Source of the DNA: ZC4RG30 sp039929265 | Lineage (GTDB): Bacteria; Pseudomonadota; Gammaproteobacteria; Steroidobacterales; Steroidobacteraceae | Assembly: GCA_039929265.1 (NCBI GenBank) | Contig: JBDSRN010000122.1 | Span: forward strand, 1 to 6,707 | Reading direction: 5' to 3' | Length of the DNA stretch: 6,707 nt | Shown here: piece by piece, positions 1-6,707 of the stretch | Layout of the letters: each line of letters opens with the position of its first letter | Numbering within the stretch: the stretch's first letter is position 1 | Translations under genes and position numbers: made by a program | Notes under the pieces: model-generated | What the model was told of the DNA's origin: nothing | What the model saw: the letters and a program-made list of their open reading frames with translations, nothing else | Databases searched by the model: none

Positions 1-1
1 G

Positions 2-1507
<1,506 letters not shown>

Positions 1508-1512
1508 TCGCT

Positions 1513-1536
1513 AGCGCCGGCCTCACGCCGGTCGCT
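1513..1536 (+). other. Strong intercistronic RNA hairpin between ftsH and folP
   Basis: The 39 bp gap between ftsH and folP contains an inverted repeat: AGCGCCGGC (1513-1521), loop CTCAC, then GCCGGTCGCT (1527-1536). It forms nine pairs with one bulged T at 1532. The bases after it, TGAGTTTCC, lack a proper T-run, so this is not a convincing intrinsic terminator. The stem ends just before the only Shine-Dalgarno-like bases of folP (GAG, 1538-1540). It could partly terminate, stabilise the upstream mRNA 3' end, or modulate folP translation; the sequence does not decide which. Confidence 0.6.
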
Positions 1537-1546
1537 TGAGTTTCCG

Positions 1547-2392
1547 ATGCAGCTGGATTGCGCGGGTCGTGTCCTGGATCTGACGACGCCCGTGGTCATG
1601 GGCGTTCTCAACGTCACGCCCGATTCTTTTTCTGATGGTGGAAGCCACGCCGATCCGGACGCGGCGTGCGCGCATGCCCAGCGGATGGTCGAGGCAGGGG
1701 CTGCCATCATCGACATCGGCGGTGAATCCACCCGCCCGGGCGCGCAGCCCGTCGCGCTCGAAGAAGAACTGCGCCGCGTCATGCCCGTCATCGAGCAACT
1801 GGCCGGGCGCATTTCCGCCGTCATCTCCATCGACACGCTCAAGCCTGAGGTCATGCGCCGCGCCGTGCAGGCGGGTGCCGGCCTCATCAACGATGTGACG
1901 GCGCTGCGCGCCCCCGGTGCGCTCGCGGTTGCCGCGGAATCCGGTGCGGCGGTATGCCTGATGCACATGCAGGGCGAGCCGCGCAGCATGCAGGACGCTC
2001 CGCAGTACCAGGATGTCGTGCGCGAGGTGCGCGAGTTCCTTCAGCAGAGGGCACAGGCATGTCTCGACGCGGGCGTGCCGCGCGCGCGCATCTGTGTCGA
2101 TCCCGGATTCGGTTTTGGCAAGAGCGTGCGCCACAATCTGCAGCTGCTCGCGGCGCTCGATCAGCTCGCGGCTCCGTGGCCGCTGGCAGTCGGCGTGTCG
2201 CGCAAGTCAATGCTTCGCAATCTGACTGGTCGCGACGTGCACGAGCGCCTCGCTGGCAGCATTGCGCTGGCGAGCATTGCTGCGCTCAAGGGCGCGCGCA
2301 TACTGCGCGTGCACGATGTCGCGGCGACCCGCGATGCGATGCAGGTGGTAACAGCTGTGCTGGCAGAGGGAGAGGATCAAGATGGGACGTAG
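1547..2392 (+). CDS. folP: Dihydropteroate synthase
   Basis: Cytoplasmic TIM-barrel enzyme that condenses 6-hydroxymethyl-7,8-dihydropterin diphosphate with p-aminobenzoate to give 7,8-dihydropteroate, the step blocked by sulfonamides. The product is 281 aa (E. coli 282). Family motifs appear in order: GVLNVTPDSFSDGG (residues 19-32, with N22), GGESTRPGA (58-66), SIDTLKPE (94-101, with D96), IND (114-116), CLMHMQG (137-143), DPGFGFGK (185-192), SRKSM (218-222) and RVHDV (254-258). F28 and P64, two positions where E. coli sulfonamide-resistance mutations are known, have the wild-type residues, so this reads as the housekeeping enzyme rather than an acquired sul gene. The ATG at 1547 fits the family N-terminus; its ribosome site is weak (GAG, 1538-1540) and follows the hairpin. 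Lies 39 bp after ftsH and overlaps glmM by 11 bp, so it is probably cotranscribed with both. Confidence 0.97.
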   Translation: MQLDCAGRVLDLTTPVVMGVLNVTPDSFSDGGSHADPDAACAHAQRMVEAGAAIIDIGGESTRPGAQPVALEEELRRVMPVIEQLAGRISAVISIDTLKPEVMRRAVQAGAGLINDVTALRAPGALAVAAESGAAVCLMHMQGEPRSMQDAPQYQDVVREVREFLQQRAQACLDAGVPRARICVDPGFGFGKSVRHNLQLLAALDQLAAPWPLAVGVSRKSMLRNLTGRDVHERLAGSIALASIAALKGARILRVHDVAATRDAMQVVTAVLAEGEDQDGT

Positions 2393-3716
2393 TTTCTTTG
2401 GTACCGATGGCATCCGTGGCCAGGTCGGCCAGCATCCGATGACGGTGGATTTCGCGCTGCGCCTCGCGAGTGCGGCGGCTCGTGTGCTCGCACCCACGGG
2501 CGGCATGGTGCTCATCGGCAAGGACACGCGACTCTCGGGTTACATGTTCGAATCGGCGTTCGAAGCCGGCTTCGTCGCCGCGGGAGTCGATGCGCTCCTG
2601 ATCGGCCCGCTGCCCACCCCCGGCATCGCGTATCTCACGCGCCGCTTCGACTGCAACTTCGGCGTCGTCATCAGCGCCTCGCACAATCTGTACGACGATA
2701 ACGGCATCAAGTTTTTCGACTCCACCGGCGAGAAGCTGTCCGATGACCTCGAGGAGCGCATCGAGGTGGAACTCGAGGCGGGTGTCGCGACTCGCGCCTC
2801 CTCGCAGCTGGGTCGTGCACGGCGGGTCGACGACTTGCGCACCGAGTATCAGACCTTCTGCGCATCGACCCTGCCCAAGGGCATGCGTCTGGACAATCTC
2901 AAACTCGTGCTGGATTGCGCGAATGGTGCCGCATACAAGGTTGGCCCGCGCCTGTTCACGGATCTGGGCGCCGACATCATTCCGATCGGCTGTTCGCCCA
3001 ACGGCCGCAACATCAACGATGGCTGCGGCTCGACACGGCCGGAGTTGTTGCAGCTGACGGTGCCTGGTGTGCGCGCCAATGCCGGTATTGCGCTCGATGG
3101 CGATGGCGACCGGCTCGTGATGGTCGACCATCTCGGACGCATCGTCGACGGCGATCAGATCGTCTACATCCTCGCCAGGGCATGGAAGGCGGCGGGCGTG
3201 CTGAAAGGCCCGGTGGTCGGGACCGTGATGAGCAACCTCGGCCTGGAGATCGCGTTGCGCGACTTGGGAATCGAGTTCCGGCGCGCATCGGTCGGCGATC
3301 GGTACGTGCTCGCCATGCTCAAAGAAACCGGCGGAACGCTCGGCGGCGAGGCCTCCGGACATATTCTGACGCTGGACCAGACGACCACGGGCGATGCGCT
3401 GGTCAGCGCGCTGCAGGTGTTGGCCGTGATGCAGCAGACGGGCCGCTCGCTAGCCGAGCTGGTGGCGGATGTGCCGCGTTTCCCGCAAGTACTGCTGAAT
3501 GTGAAAGTCGCGCGCCGCTTCGATCCCAGTGAGGTGCCCGCCGTGCGCGAGGCGGTAAGCCGCGTCGAGGCGCGCCTGAACGGCGAGGGCCGCGTGGTCC
3601 TGCGGGCTTCCGGCACCGAGCCGGTGATCCGGGTCATGGTTGAGGGGAGGGACGAGGCGAGCACGCGGGCCTGCGCCGACGAGCTCGCTGATGCAGTGCG
3701 GGCGGCGGCGGCCTGA
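2382..3716 (+). CDS. glmM: Phosphoglucosamine mutase
   Basis: Interconverts glucosamine-6-phosphate and glucosamine-1-phosphate through a phosphoserine intermediate, feeding UDP-GlcNAc for peptidoglycan and lipopolysaccharide. 444 aa (E. coli 445), alpha-D-phosphohexomutase fold. Motifs: N-terminal FGTDGIRG (6-13), catalytic loop SASHN with phosphoserine S100 (codon 2679-2681), magnesium loop DGDGDR (239-244), sugar-binding GEASGH (322-327) and phosphate-binding RASGTEP (408-414). The residue after SASHN is Leu103 rather than the more usual Pro; the other key residues are intact. The ATG at 2382 lies inside the end of folP (11 bp overlap) and has a good ribosome site AGAGG (2371-2375, 6 nt spacing) within folP, pointing to translational coupling. 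The folP-glmM pairing next to ftsH is the common proteobacterial arrangement. Confidence 0.97.
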   Translation: MGRSFFGTDGIRGQVGQHPMTVDFALRLASAAARVLAPTGGMVLIGKDTRLSGYMFESAFEAGFVAAGVDALLIGPLPTPGIAYLTRRFDCNFGVVISASHNLYDDNGIKFFDSTGEKLSDDLEERIEVELEAGVATRASSQLGRARRVDDLRTEYQTFCASTLPKGMRLDNLKLVLDCANGAAYKVGPRLFTDLGADIIPIGCSPNGRNINDGCGSTRPELLQLTVPGVRANAGIALDGDGDRLVMVDHLGRIVDGDQIVYILARAWKAAGVLKGPVVGTVMSNLGLEIALRDLGIEFRRASVGDRYVLAMLKETGGTLGGEASGHILTLDQTTTGDALVSALQVLAVMQQTGRSLAELVADVPRFPQVLLNVKVARRFDPSEVPAVREAVSRVEARLNGEGRVVLRASGTEPVIRVMVEGRDEASTRACADELADAVRAAAA

Positions 3717-3721
3717 TCTGT

Positions 3722-3750
3722 TTGCACCATCAGGGGCACGCCGCTATCAT
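3722..3750 (+). promoter_or_regulatory. Candidate sigma70 promoter for tpiA
   Basis: In the 63 bp gap between glmM and tpiA there is TTGCAC (3722-3727), a 17 bp spacer and TATCAT (3745-3750). The -10 matches the consensus in 5 of 6 bases; the -35 matches in only 3 of 6 but keeps TTG. Transcription would begin near 3757, giving a leader of about 23 nt. This is inferred from sequence only. Confidence 0.5.
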
Positions 3751-3779
3751 CGCGCGCCGCTTGCAGCACCTATTTTAAT

Positions 3780-4535
3780 ATGCGTCGCAGGATCGTTGTA
3801 GGAAATTGGAAGATGAACGGCTCGCGTGCTGAAAACACGCAGCTGGTGGAGGCGCTTGTCTCCGCGAGGGGCACCGGTGGCACCGCGGATTGCATTGTCT
3901 GCCCGCCGTTCGTGTATCTGCACGAAGTCGGCAGAACGTTGCGCGATTCCGCGATCAAGCTCGGCGCGCAAGATGTCTGCGCCGAGGCGCAGGGCGCATA
4001 CACCGGCGAAGTGTCTGCAGCGATGCTGAAGGACGTGGGCTGTGAGTATGTCCTGGTCGGTCATTCCGAACGTCGTTCGCTATACGGCGAGGACGATGCG
4101 CTGGTGGCGCGCAAATACAGCGCGGCGCTGGGCAAGGGGCTTACGCCCGTGCTGTGCATTGGCGAATCACTGAGCGAACGCGAAGCGGGACGGGAGCACG
4201 AAGTGGTCTCGCGCCAGCTCGATGCGGTCATCGCGGTTTCCGGCGTGGCGGGGCTGGCGAAGGGCGTCGTCGCCTACGAGCCGGTCTGGGCCATCGGCAC
4301 GGGCCGCACGGCGTCCTCGGAGCAGGCACAGGAAACCCATGCATTCGTGCGCCAGCGGATTGCCGGCCACGATGCTAAAATCGCAGACGGTTTGCGGATC
4401 CTCTATGGCGGTAGCTGCAAGGCAGCCAACGCCCGCGAACTGTTCACGATGCCGGATGTGGACGGTGGTCTGATCGGCGGGGCATCACTGAAGTCCGACG
4501 AATTCCTGGCGATCTGGAACGCCGCAAGAACCTGA
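3780..4535 (+). CDS. tpiA: Triosephosphate isomerase
   Basis: Cytoplasmic TIM-barrel enzyme that interconverts dihydroxyacetone phosphate and glyceraldehyde-3-phosphate in glycolysis and gluconeogenesis. 251 aa, a normal length. Active-site features: GNWKMN (residues 8-13, with N9 and K11), VGHSERR with electrophile H95 (93-99), catalytic base E167 in YEPVWAIGTG including flexible loop 6 (166-175), the phosphate-binding YGGSCKAANA, and GGLIGGASL near the end. The ATG at 3780 gives the family N-terminus directly. No Shine-Dalgarno sequence is visible; the start is preceded by an A/T-only run (TATTTTAATA, 3771-3780) in otherwise GC-rich DNA, which may keep the start site unstructured. It follows a candidate promoter and sits 29 bp before secG, a common proteobacterial pairing. 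Confidence 0.97.
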   Translation: MRRRIVVGNWKMNGSRAENTQLVEALVSARGTGGTADCIVCPPFVYLHEVGRTLRDSAIKLGAQDVCAEAQGAYTGEVSAAMLKDVGCEYVLVGHSERRSLYGEDDALVARKYSAALGKGLTPVLCIGESLSEREAGREHEVVSRQLDAVIAVSGVAGLAKGVVAYEPVWAIGTGRTASSEQAQETHAFVRQRIAGHDAKIADGLRILYGGSCKAANARELFTMPDVDGGLIGGASLKSDEFLAIWNAART

Positions 4536-4536
4536 G

Positions 4537-4551
4537 TCGCCGCTACGGCGA
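4537..4551 (+). other. Short perfect hairpin between tpiA and secG
   Basis: TCGCCG (4537-4542), loop CTA, CGGCGA (4546-4551): a perfect 6-bp stem that starts 2 nt after the tpiA stop. Only ATTGG follows, with no T-run, so it is not an intrinsic terminator. It could block 3' exonuclease decay of the tpiA message or affect secG initiation. Confidence 0.5.
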
Positions 4552-4564
4552 ATTGGCAACGCAC

Positions 4565-4939
4565 ATGTTTCATTCATTCCTCATGGTCATCCACGTCCTG
4601 TGCGCCATCGGCATCATCGGGCTCGTGCTGATCCAGCGCGGCAAAGGAGCGGATGCGGGCGCTGGTTTCGGCGCGGGTGCGTCGGGCACCGTGTTCGGCG
4701 CGCGTGGCGCGAGCACCGCGTTGTCGCGCACCACGGCAGTTCTCGCCGCGACTTTCATGGTGACGAGTCTGTCACTGGCTTACATGGGTCAGCGCGTTGC
4801 CGTGCCAGACTCGACGATTCTTGATGAAGCGTCGAACTCGGAGCTGAGCGTGCCCGTACCAGTTGCGCCTGCGGCACCTGCGAGCGCGCCCGCAACTACG
4901 GCGGCGCCCGCAATGGAAACTGCACCGCCGTCCAAGTAA
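4565..4939 (+). CDS. secG: Preprotein translocase subunit SecG
   Basis: Small inner-membrane subunit of the SecYEG channel that assists SecA-driven protein export. With the ATG at 4565 the product is 124 aa (E. coli 110). It shows the expected two membrane helices (about residues 4-23 and 55-74), joined by a Gly/Ala-rich cytoplasmic loop containing QRGKGADAG (24-32) and FGAGASGTVFG (35-45), the most conserved part of the family. The tail after residue 95 is low-complexity Pro/Ala, typical of SecG and poorly conserved. A TTG at 4553 would add four residues (MATH), but it would abut the hairpin and the family usually starts just before the first helix, so ATG is preferred. Neither start has a clear ribosome site. 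Lies 29 bp after tpiA and 15 bp before the tRNA. Confidence 0.94.
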   Translation: MFHSFLMVIHVLCAIGIIGLVLIQRGKGADAGAGFGAGASGTVFGARGASTALSRTTAVLAATFMVTSLSLAYMGQRVAVPDSTILDEASNSELSVPVPVAPAAPASAPATTAAPAMETAPPSK

Positions 4940-4954
4940 CAGCCGTTCTCAATT

Positions 4955-5039
4955 GCCGACGTGGTGGAACTGGTAGACACACTAGCTTGAGGGGCTAGCG
5001 CCGCAAGGTGTGCGAGTTCGAATCTCGCCGTCGGCACCA
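4955..5039 (+). tRNA. tRNA-Leu (anticodon GAG)
   Basis: 85 nt class II tRNA with encoded CCA. The acceptor stem GCCGACG (4955-4961) pairs perfectly with CGTCGGC (5029-5035), followed by discriminator A and CCA (5037-5039). D stem GTG/CAC (4964-4966 with 4978-4980) includes GG in the loop. The anticodon stem CTAGC/GCTAG (4982-4986, 4994-4998) closes the loop TTGAGGG with anticodon GAG at 4989-4991, which reads CUC and CUU. The variable arm is long (4999-5011, loop GCAA), as expected for leucine. T arm GCGAG-TTCGAAT-CTCGC is at 5012-5028. Overall it closely resembles E. coli tRNA-Leu(GAG). Only 15 bp separate it from secG and no promoter is evident there, so it is probably cotranscribed with secG and cut out by RNases. 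Confidence 0.97.
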
Positions 5040-5055
5040 AATTGGGATTTCAGCC

Positions 5056-5064
5056 TGTTACAAT
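5056..5064 (+). promoter_or_regulatory. Candidate extended -10 promoter for the nuo operon
   Basis: TGTTACAAT (5056-5064) fits the extended -10 pattern TGn followed by a -10 hexamer (TACAAT, 5 of 6 matches). The -35 region would fall on the tRNA 3' end and shows no good hexamer, consistent with an extended -10 promoter. Transcription would begin near 5071, giving a leader of about 76 nt before nuoA. The rest of the 107 bp between tRNA and nuoA holds no gene that I can support. Confidence 0.5.
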
Positions 5065-5146
5065 ATCGATGACTATTGTTGTGACGATGCGGGGCAGTCA
5101 AGGCTTTCGAAGCGGGAGTCTCCTGTCCCTTTTCATGTAGGCGGCC

Positions 5147-5515
5147 ATGCTCGCAAACTACCTGCCCATTCTTATTTTTCTCGTGATTGCCAGCGCGCTT
5201 GCCGCGCTGCTGCTCGGCCTCGGCACGCTGTTCGGTAGACTCGGAGCCCGCAAGCCAGACGATATCGCCAAGCTTTCGCCGTACGAGTGCGGCTTCGAAG
5301 CCTTCGAAGATTCGCGCGGTCGCTTCGATGTCCGCTACTACCTCGTCGCCATCCTGTTCATCGTGTTCGATCTCGAGATCGCGTTCCTGTTTCCGTGGGC
5401 CGTGTCGCTGAACCAGATCGGCACCTTCGGTCTCGTGTCCATGGGCATTTTTCTCACTATTCTCGTGGTCGGTTTCATCTACGAGTGGAAGAAGGGAGCG
5501 CTCGATTGGGATTAG
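5147..5515 (+). CDS. nuoA: NADH-quinone oxidoreductase subunit A
   Basis: Small membrane subunit of respiratory complex I (NDH-1), located where the peripheral arm meets the membrane arm near the quinone site. 122 aa with three membrane helices (about residues 5-29, 64-85 and 93-113). The conserved cytoplasmic loop SPYECGFE (44-51) contains the family Cys, and the segment from FDVRYY (60-65) through FDLEIAFLFPW (74-84) carries the conserved acidic residues in helix 2. The ATG at 5147 is preceded by AGGCGG (5139-5144), a moderate ribosome site. It is the first gene of the nuo operon, directly followed by nuoB with a 10 bp overlap. Confidence 0.97.
   Translation: MLANYLPILIFLVIASALAALLLGLGTLFGRLGARKPDDIAKLSPYECGFEAFEDSRGRFDVRYYLVAILFIVFDLEIAFLFPWAVSLNQIGTFGLVSMGIFLTILVVGFIYEWKKGALDWD
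5492..5498 (+). promoter_or_regulatory. Ribosome binding site deciding the nuoB start
   Basis: AAGGGAG within the 3' end of nuoA, with 7 nt spacing to the TTG at 5506. It is among the best Shine-Dalgarno sequences in the window and supports TTG 5506 over the upstream in-frame GTG at 5485, which precedes this site. Confidence 0.75.
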
Positions 5516-6009
5516 AAGAAGTCGAGCTCCCGCCCGACGATCCGGAGGCGTTCGCGCGTCGTGGCTTCGTCACGACGCAGGTCGACAGCCTGGTCGGGTG
5601 GGCGCGCACCGGTTCGCTATGGCCGATGACTTTCGGTCTCGCCTGTTGCGCAGTCGAGATGATGCATGCCGGGGCCTCGCGCTACGACCTGGATCGTTTC
5701 GGCGTCGTGTTCCGCCCGAGCCCGCGACAGTCCGACGTGATGATCGTCGCCGGTACGCTCGTCAACAAGATGGCGCCGGCGCTGCGCAAGGTTTACGACC
5801 AGATGCCCGAGCCCCGCTGGGTGATCTCGATGGGCTCGTGCGCCAACGGCGGCGGGTACTACCATTATTCCTATGCCGTCGTGCGCGGCTGCGATCGAAT
5901 CGTGCCGGTGGATGTGTACGTGCCAGGTTGCCCGCCCACGGCGGAGGCGCTGTTGTACGGCATCATCCAGCTGCAGAAGAAAATCGCGCGCACTTCCGTG
6001 CTGTCATGA
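5506..6009 (+). CDS. nuoB: NADH-quinone oxidoreductase subunit B (TTG start)
   Basis: Peripheral-arm subunit of complex I that holds the terminal 4Fe-4S cluster N2, the electron donor to quinone. With the TTG at 5506 it is 167 aa. The cluster ligands are all present: adjacent C47-C48 in GLACCAVEMM, C112 in SMGSCANGGG and C142 in VPGCPPT; C129 is an extra Cys. RPSPRQSDVMIVAGT (70-84) is also strongly conserved. The frame has no ATG before the conserved core (first Met in WPMTF, residue 41), so a non-ATG start is needed. TTG 5506 has a strong ribosome site and gives a family-like N-terminus beginning MGLEEVELP. The start overlaps nuoA by 10 bp and the stop overlaps nuoC by 4 bp (ATGA), so translation of nuoABC is probably coupled. 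An automatic call may extend it far into nuoA, which would be wrong. Confidence 0.95.
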   Translation: MGLEEVELPPDDPEAFARRGFVTTQVDSLVGWARTGSLWPMTFGLACCAVEMMHAGASRYDLDRFGVVFRPSPRQSDVMIVAGTLVNKMAPALRKVYDQMPEPRWVISMGSCANGGGYYHYSYAVVRGCDRIVPVDVYVPGCPPTAEALLYGIIQLQKKIARTSVLS

Positions 6010-6707
6010 GTGCGCATATCGAAGCATTGGCTGCGCGGCTCGATGCGCAATTCGCGGGACGCCTGCGTCGGCGCCCGTCGTTGCCGGTGGACCTGTCGTA
6101 CGACGTCGATGGCGCGGGTCTGCTCGAGGTGCTGCGGACCCTGCGCGACAGCCCCGAGCTTCGCTTCGAACTGCTGATGGACCTGTCCGGCGTCGACTAT
6201 CTCGAGTACGGCAACACGGAATGGAAGACGGCCAGCGCCAGCGTCACCGGCTTCAGCCGTGGGGTGAACCGCGATGGTCTCGGCCCCGTGCACGAAGGCC
6301 CGCGTTTCGCAGTGGTGTATCAACTGCTGTCCGTCACGCACAACGAACGTCTCACCCTGCGCGCGTTCTGCGCCGATGCCGAGGACCCGGAGATCGATTC
6401 CGCGACTGCCGTGTACGCCTCGGCCAACTGGTTCGAGCGCGAGACCTTCGATCTGTTCGGCATCTTGTTCCGCGGTCATCCCGACCTGCGCCGCATCCTC
6501 ACGGACTACGGCTTCATCGGGCATCCGTTCCGCAAGGATTTCCCTCTCATTGGCAATGTCGAAGTGCGCTACGACCCCGGGAAGAAACGTGTGGTGTACG
6601 AGCCGGTGAAGCTGCAGCCGCGCATCCTGGTGCCCCGCGTCATTCGCGACGACAATCGTTACGAGCCCGCGCTGCACGATCGTCCGCAGCCCGCTCCAAT
6701 CCACAAT
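6006..6707 (+). CDS. nuoC: NADH-quinone oxidoreductase subunit C (3' end outside window)
   Basis: The 30 kDa peripheral-arm subunit of complex I, which packs against NuoD near the quinone-binding region. Reading from the ATG at 6006 gives 234 codons with no stop before the window ends. The family signature is clear: NWFERETFDLFGILF (141-155), GHPDLRRILTDYGF (157-170) and GHPFRKDFPL (172-181). These are followed by GNVEVRYD, VVYEPV and PRVIRDD, as in Xanthomonas-type NuoC. Residues 68-100 (from YGNTEWKT to EGPR) form an extended loop between beta strands that is also known in relatives of that type. The gene is a separate nuoC, not the enterobacterial nuoCD fusion; since the C-terminal motifs have passed, probably only a few residues are missing. 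The start overlaps the nuoB stop (ATGA) and has no clear ribosome site of its own, so it likely relies on reinitiation. Confidence 0.96.
   Translation, partial: MSAHIEALAARLDAQFAGRLRRRPSLPVDLSYDVDGAGLLEVLRTLRDSPELRFELLMDLSGVDYLEYGNTEWKTASASVTGFSRGVNRDGLGPVHEGPRFAVVYQLLSVTHNERLTLRAFCADAEDPEIDSATAVYASANWFERETFDLFGILFRGHPDLRRILTDYGFIGHPFRKDFPLIGNVEVRYDPGKKRVVYEPVKLQPRILVPRVIRDDNRYEPALHDRPQPAPIHN

Noticed and set aside
2286..3362. Open frame of 358 codons on the - strand opposite glmM
   Set aside because: It lies antisense to a clear phosphoglucosamine mutase with intact motifs, has no recognisable domain, and long antisense frames are expected in GC-rich coding DNA.
5114..5133. GGGA...TCCC followed by TTTT as a terminator or attenuator before nuoA
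   Set aside because: Only four base pairs with an 8-nt loop; too weak to support.
5287..5505. Upstream extension of the nuoB frame into nuoA
   Set aside because: The extra residues are Arg-rich out-of-frame translation of nuoA. The ribosome site at 5492-5498 fits TTG 5506.
5871..6704. Open frame of 277 codons on the - strand opposite nuoB and nuoC
   Set aside because: The + strand encodes conserved NuoB and NuoC sequence through the whole stretch. The antisense product has no family-like motifs.

Overview
This window is an ordinary, tightly packed stretch of core bacterial chromosome, with all genes on the + strand. It is GC-rich and encodes ftsH (5'-truncated), folP, glmM, tpiA, secG, a tRNA-Leu (anticodon GAG), nuoA, nuoB and nuoC (3'-truncated). 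The proteins are clearly proteobacterial. FtsH, FolP and GlmM follow the Escherichia coli proteins closely, including catalytic residue numbering. NuoC is separate rather than fused to NuoD. The order tpiA-secG-tRNA-Leu-nuoABC, with ftsH-folP-glmM directly upstream, points to a gammaproteobacterium outside the enterics (Xanthomonadales, Nevskiales or Steroidobacter type). A betaproteobacterium is less likely but not excluded. The NuoC C-terminal half looks most like Xanthomonas NuoC from memory; no search was run.

Layout. Positions 2-1507 hold the AAA and zinc-protease domains of FtsH, with the membrane-anchored N-terminus lying upstream of the window. A short gap with a strong hairpin (1513-1536) leads to folP (1547-2392). 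The folP end overlaps the glmM start by 11 bp (glmM 2382-3716). A 63 bp gap holds a plausible sigma70 promoter, followed by tpiA (3780-4535). A perfect 6-bp hairpin separates tpiA from secG (4565-4939). The tRNA-Leu gene begins 15 bp after secG (4955-5039). A 107 bp leader with an extended -10 element precedes the complex I operon: nuoA (5147-5515), nuoB (5506-6009, TTG start overlapping nuoA by 10 bp) and nuoC (6006 to the window end, ATGA overlap with nuoB).

The genes fall into functional blocks. These are membrane protein quality control (FtsH), folate synthesis (FolP), UDP-GlcNAc precursor supply for the cell wall (GlmM), glycolysis (TpiA), protein export (SecG), translation (tRNA-Leu) and respiration (NuoABC). 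Spacing and overlaps suggest at least three transcription units: ftsH-folP-glmM, tpiA-secG-tRNA-Leu and nuoABC onward, with possible read-through between them.

I found no mobile element, CRISPR array, defence gene, unknown gene or other sign of an undescribed system. The findings below are modest: intercistronic hairpins, start-codon decisions, candidate promoters, a tRNA inside an mRNA-like unit, and two motif substitutions.
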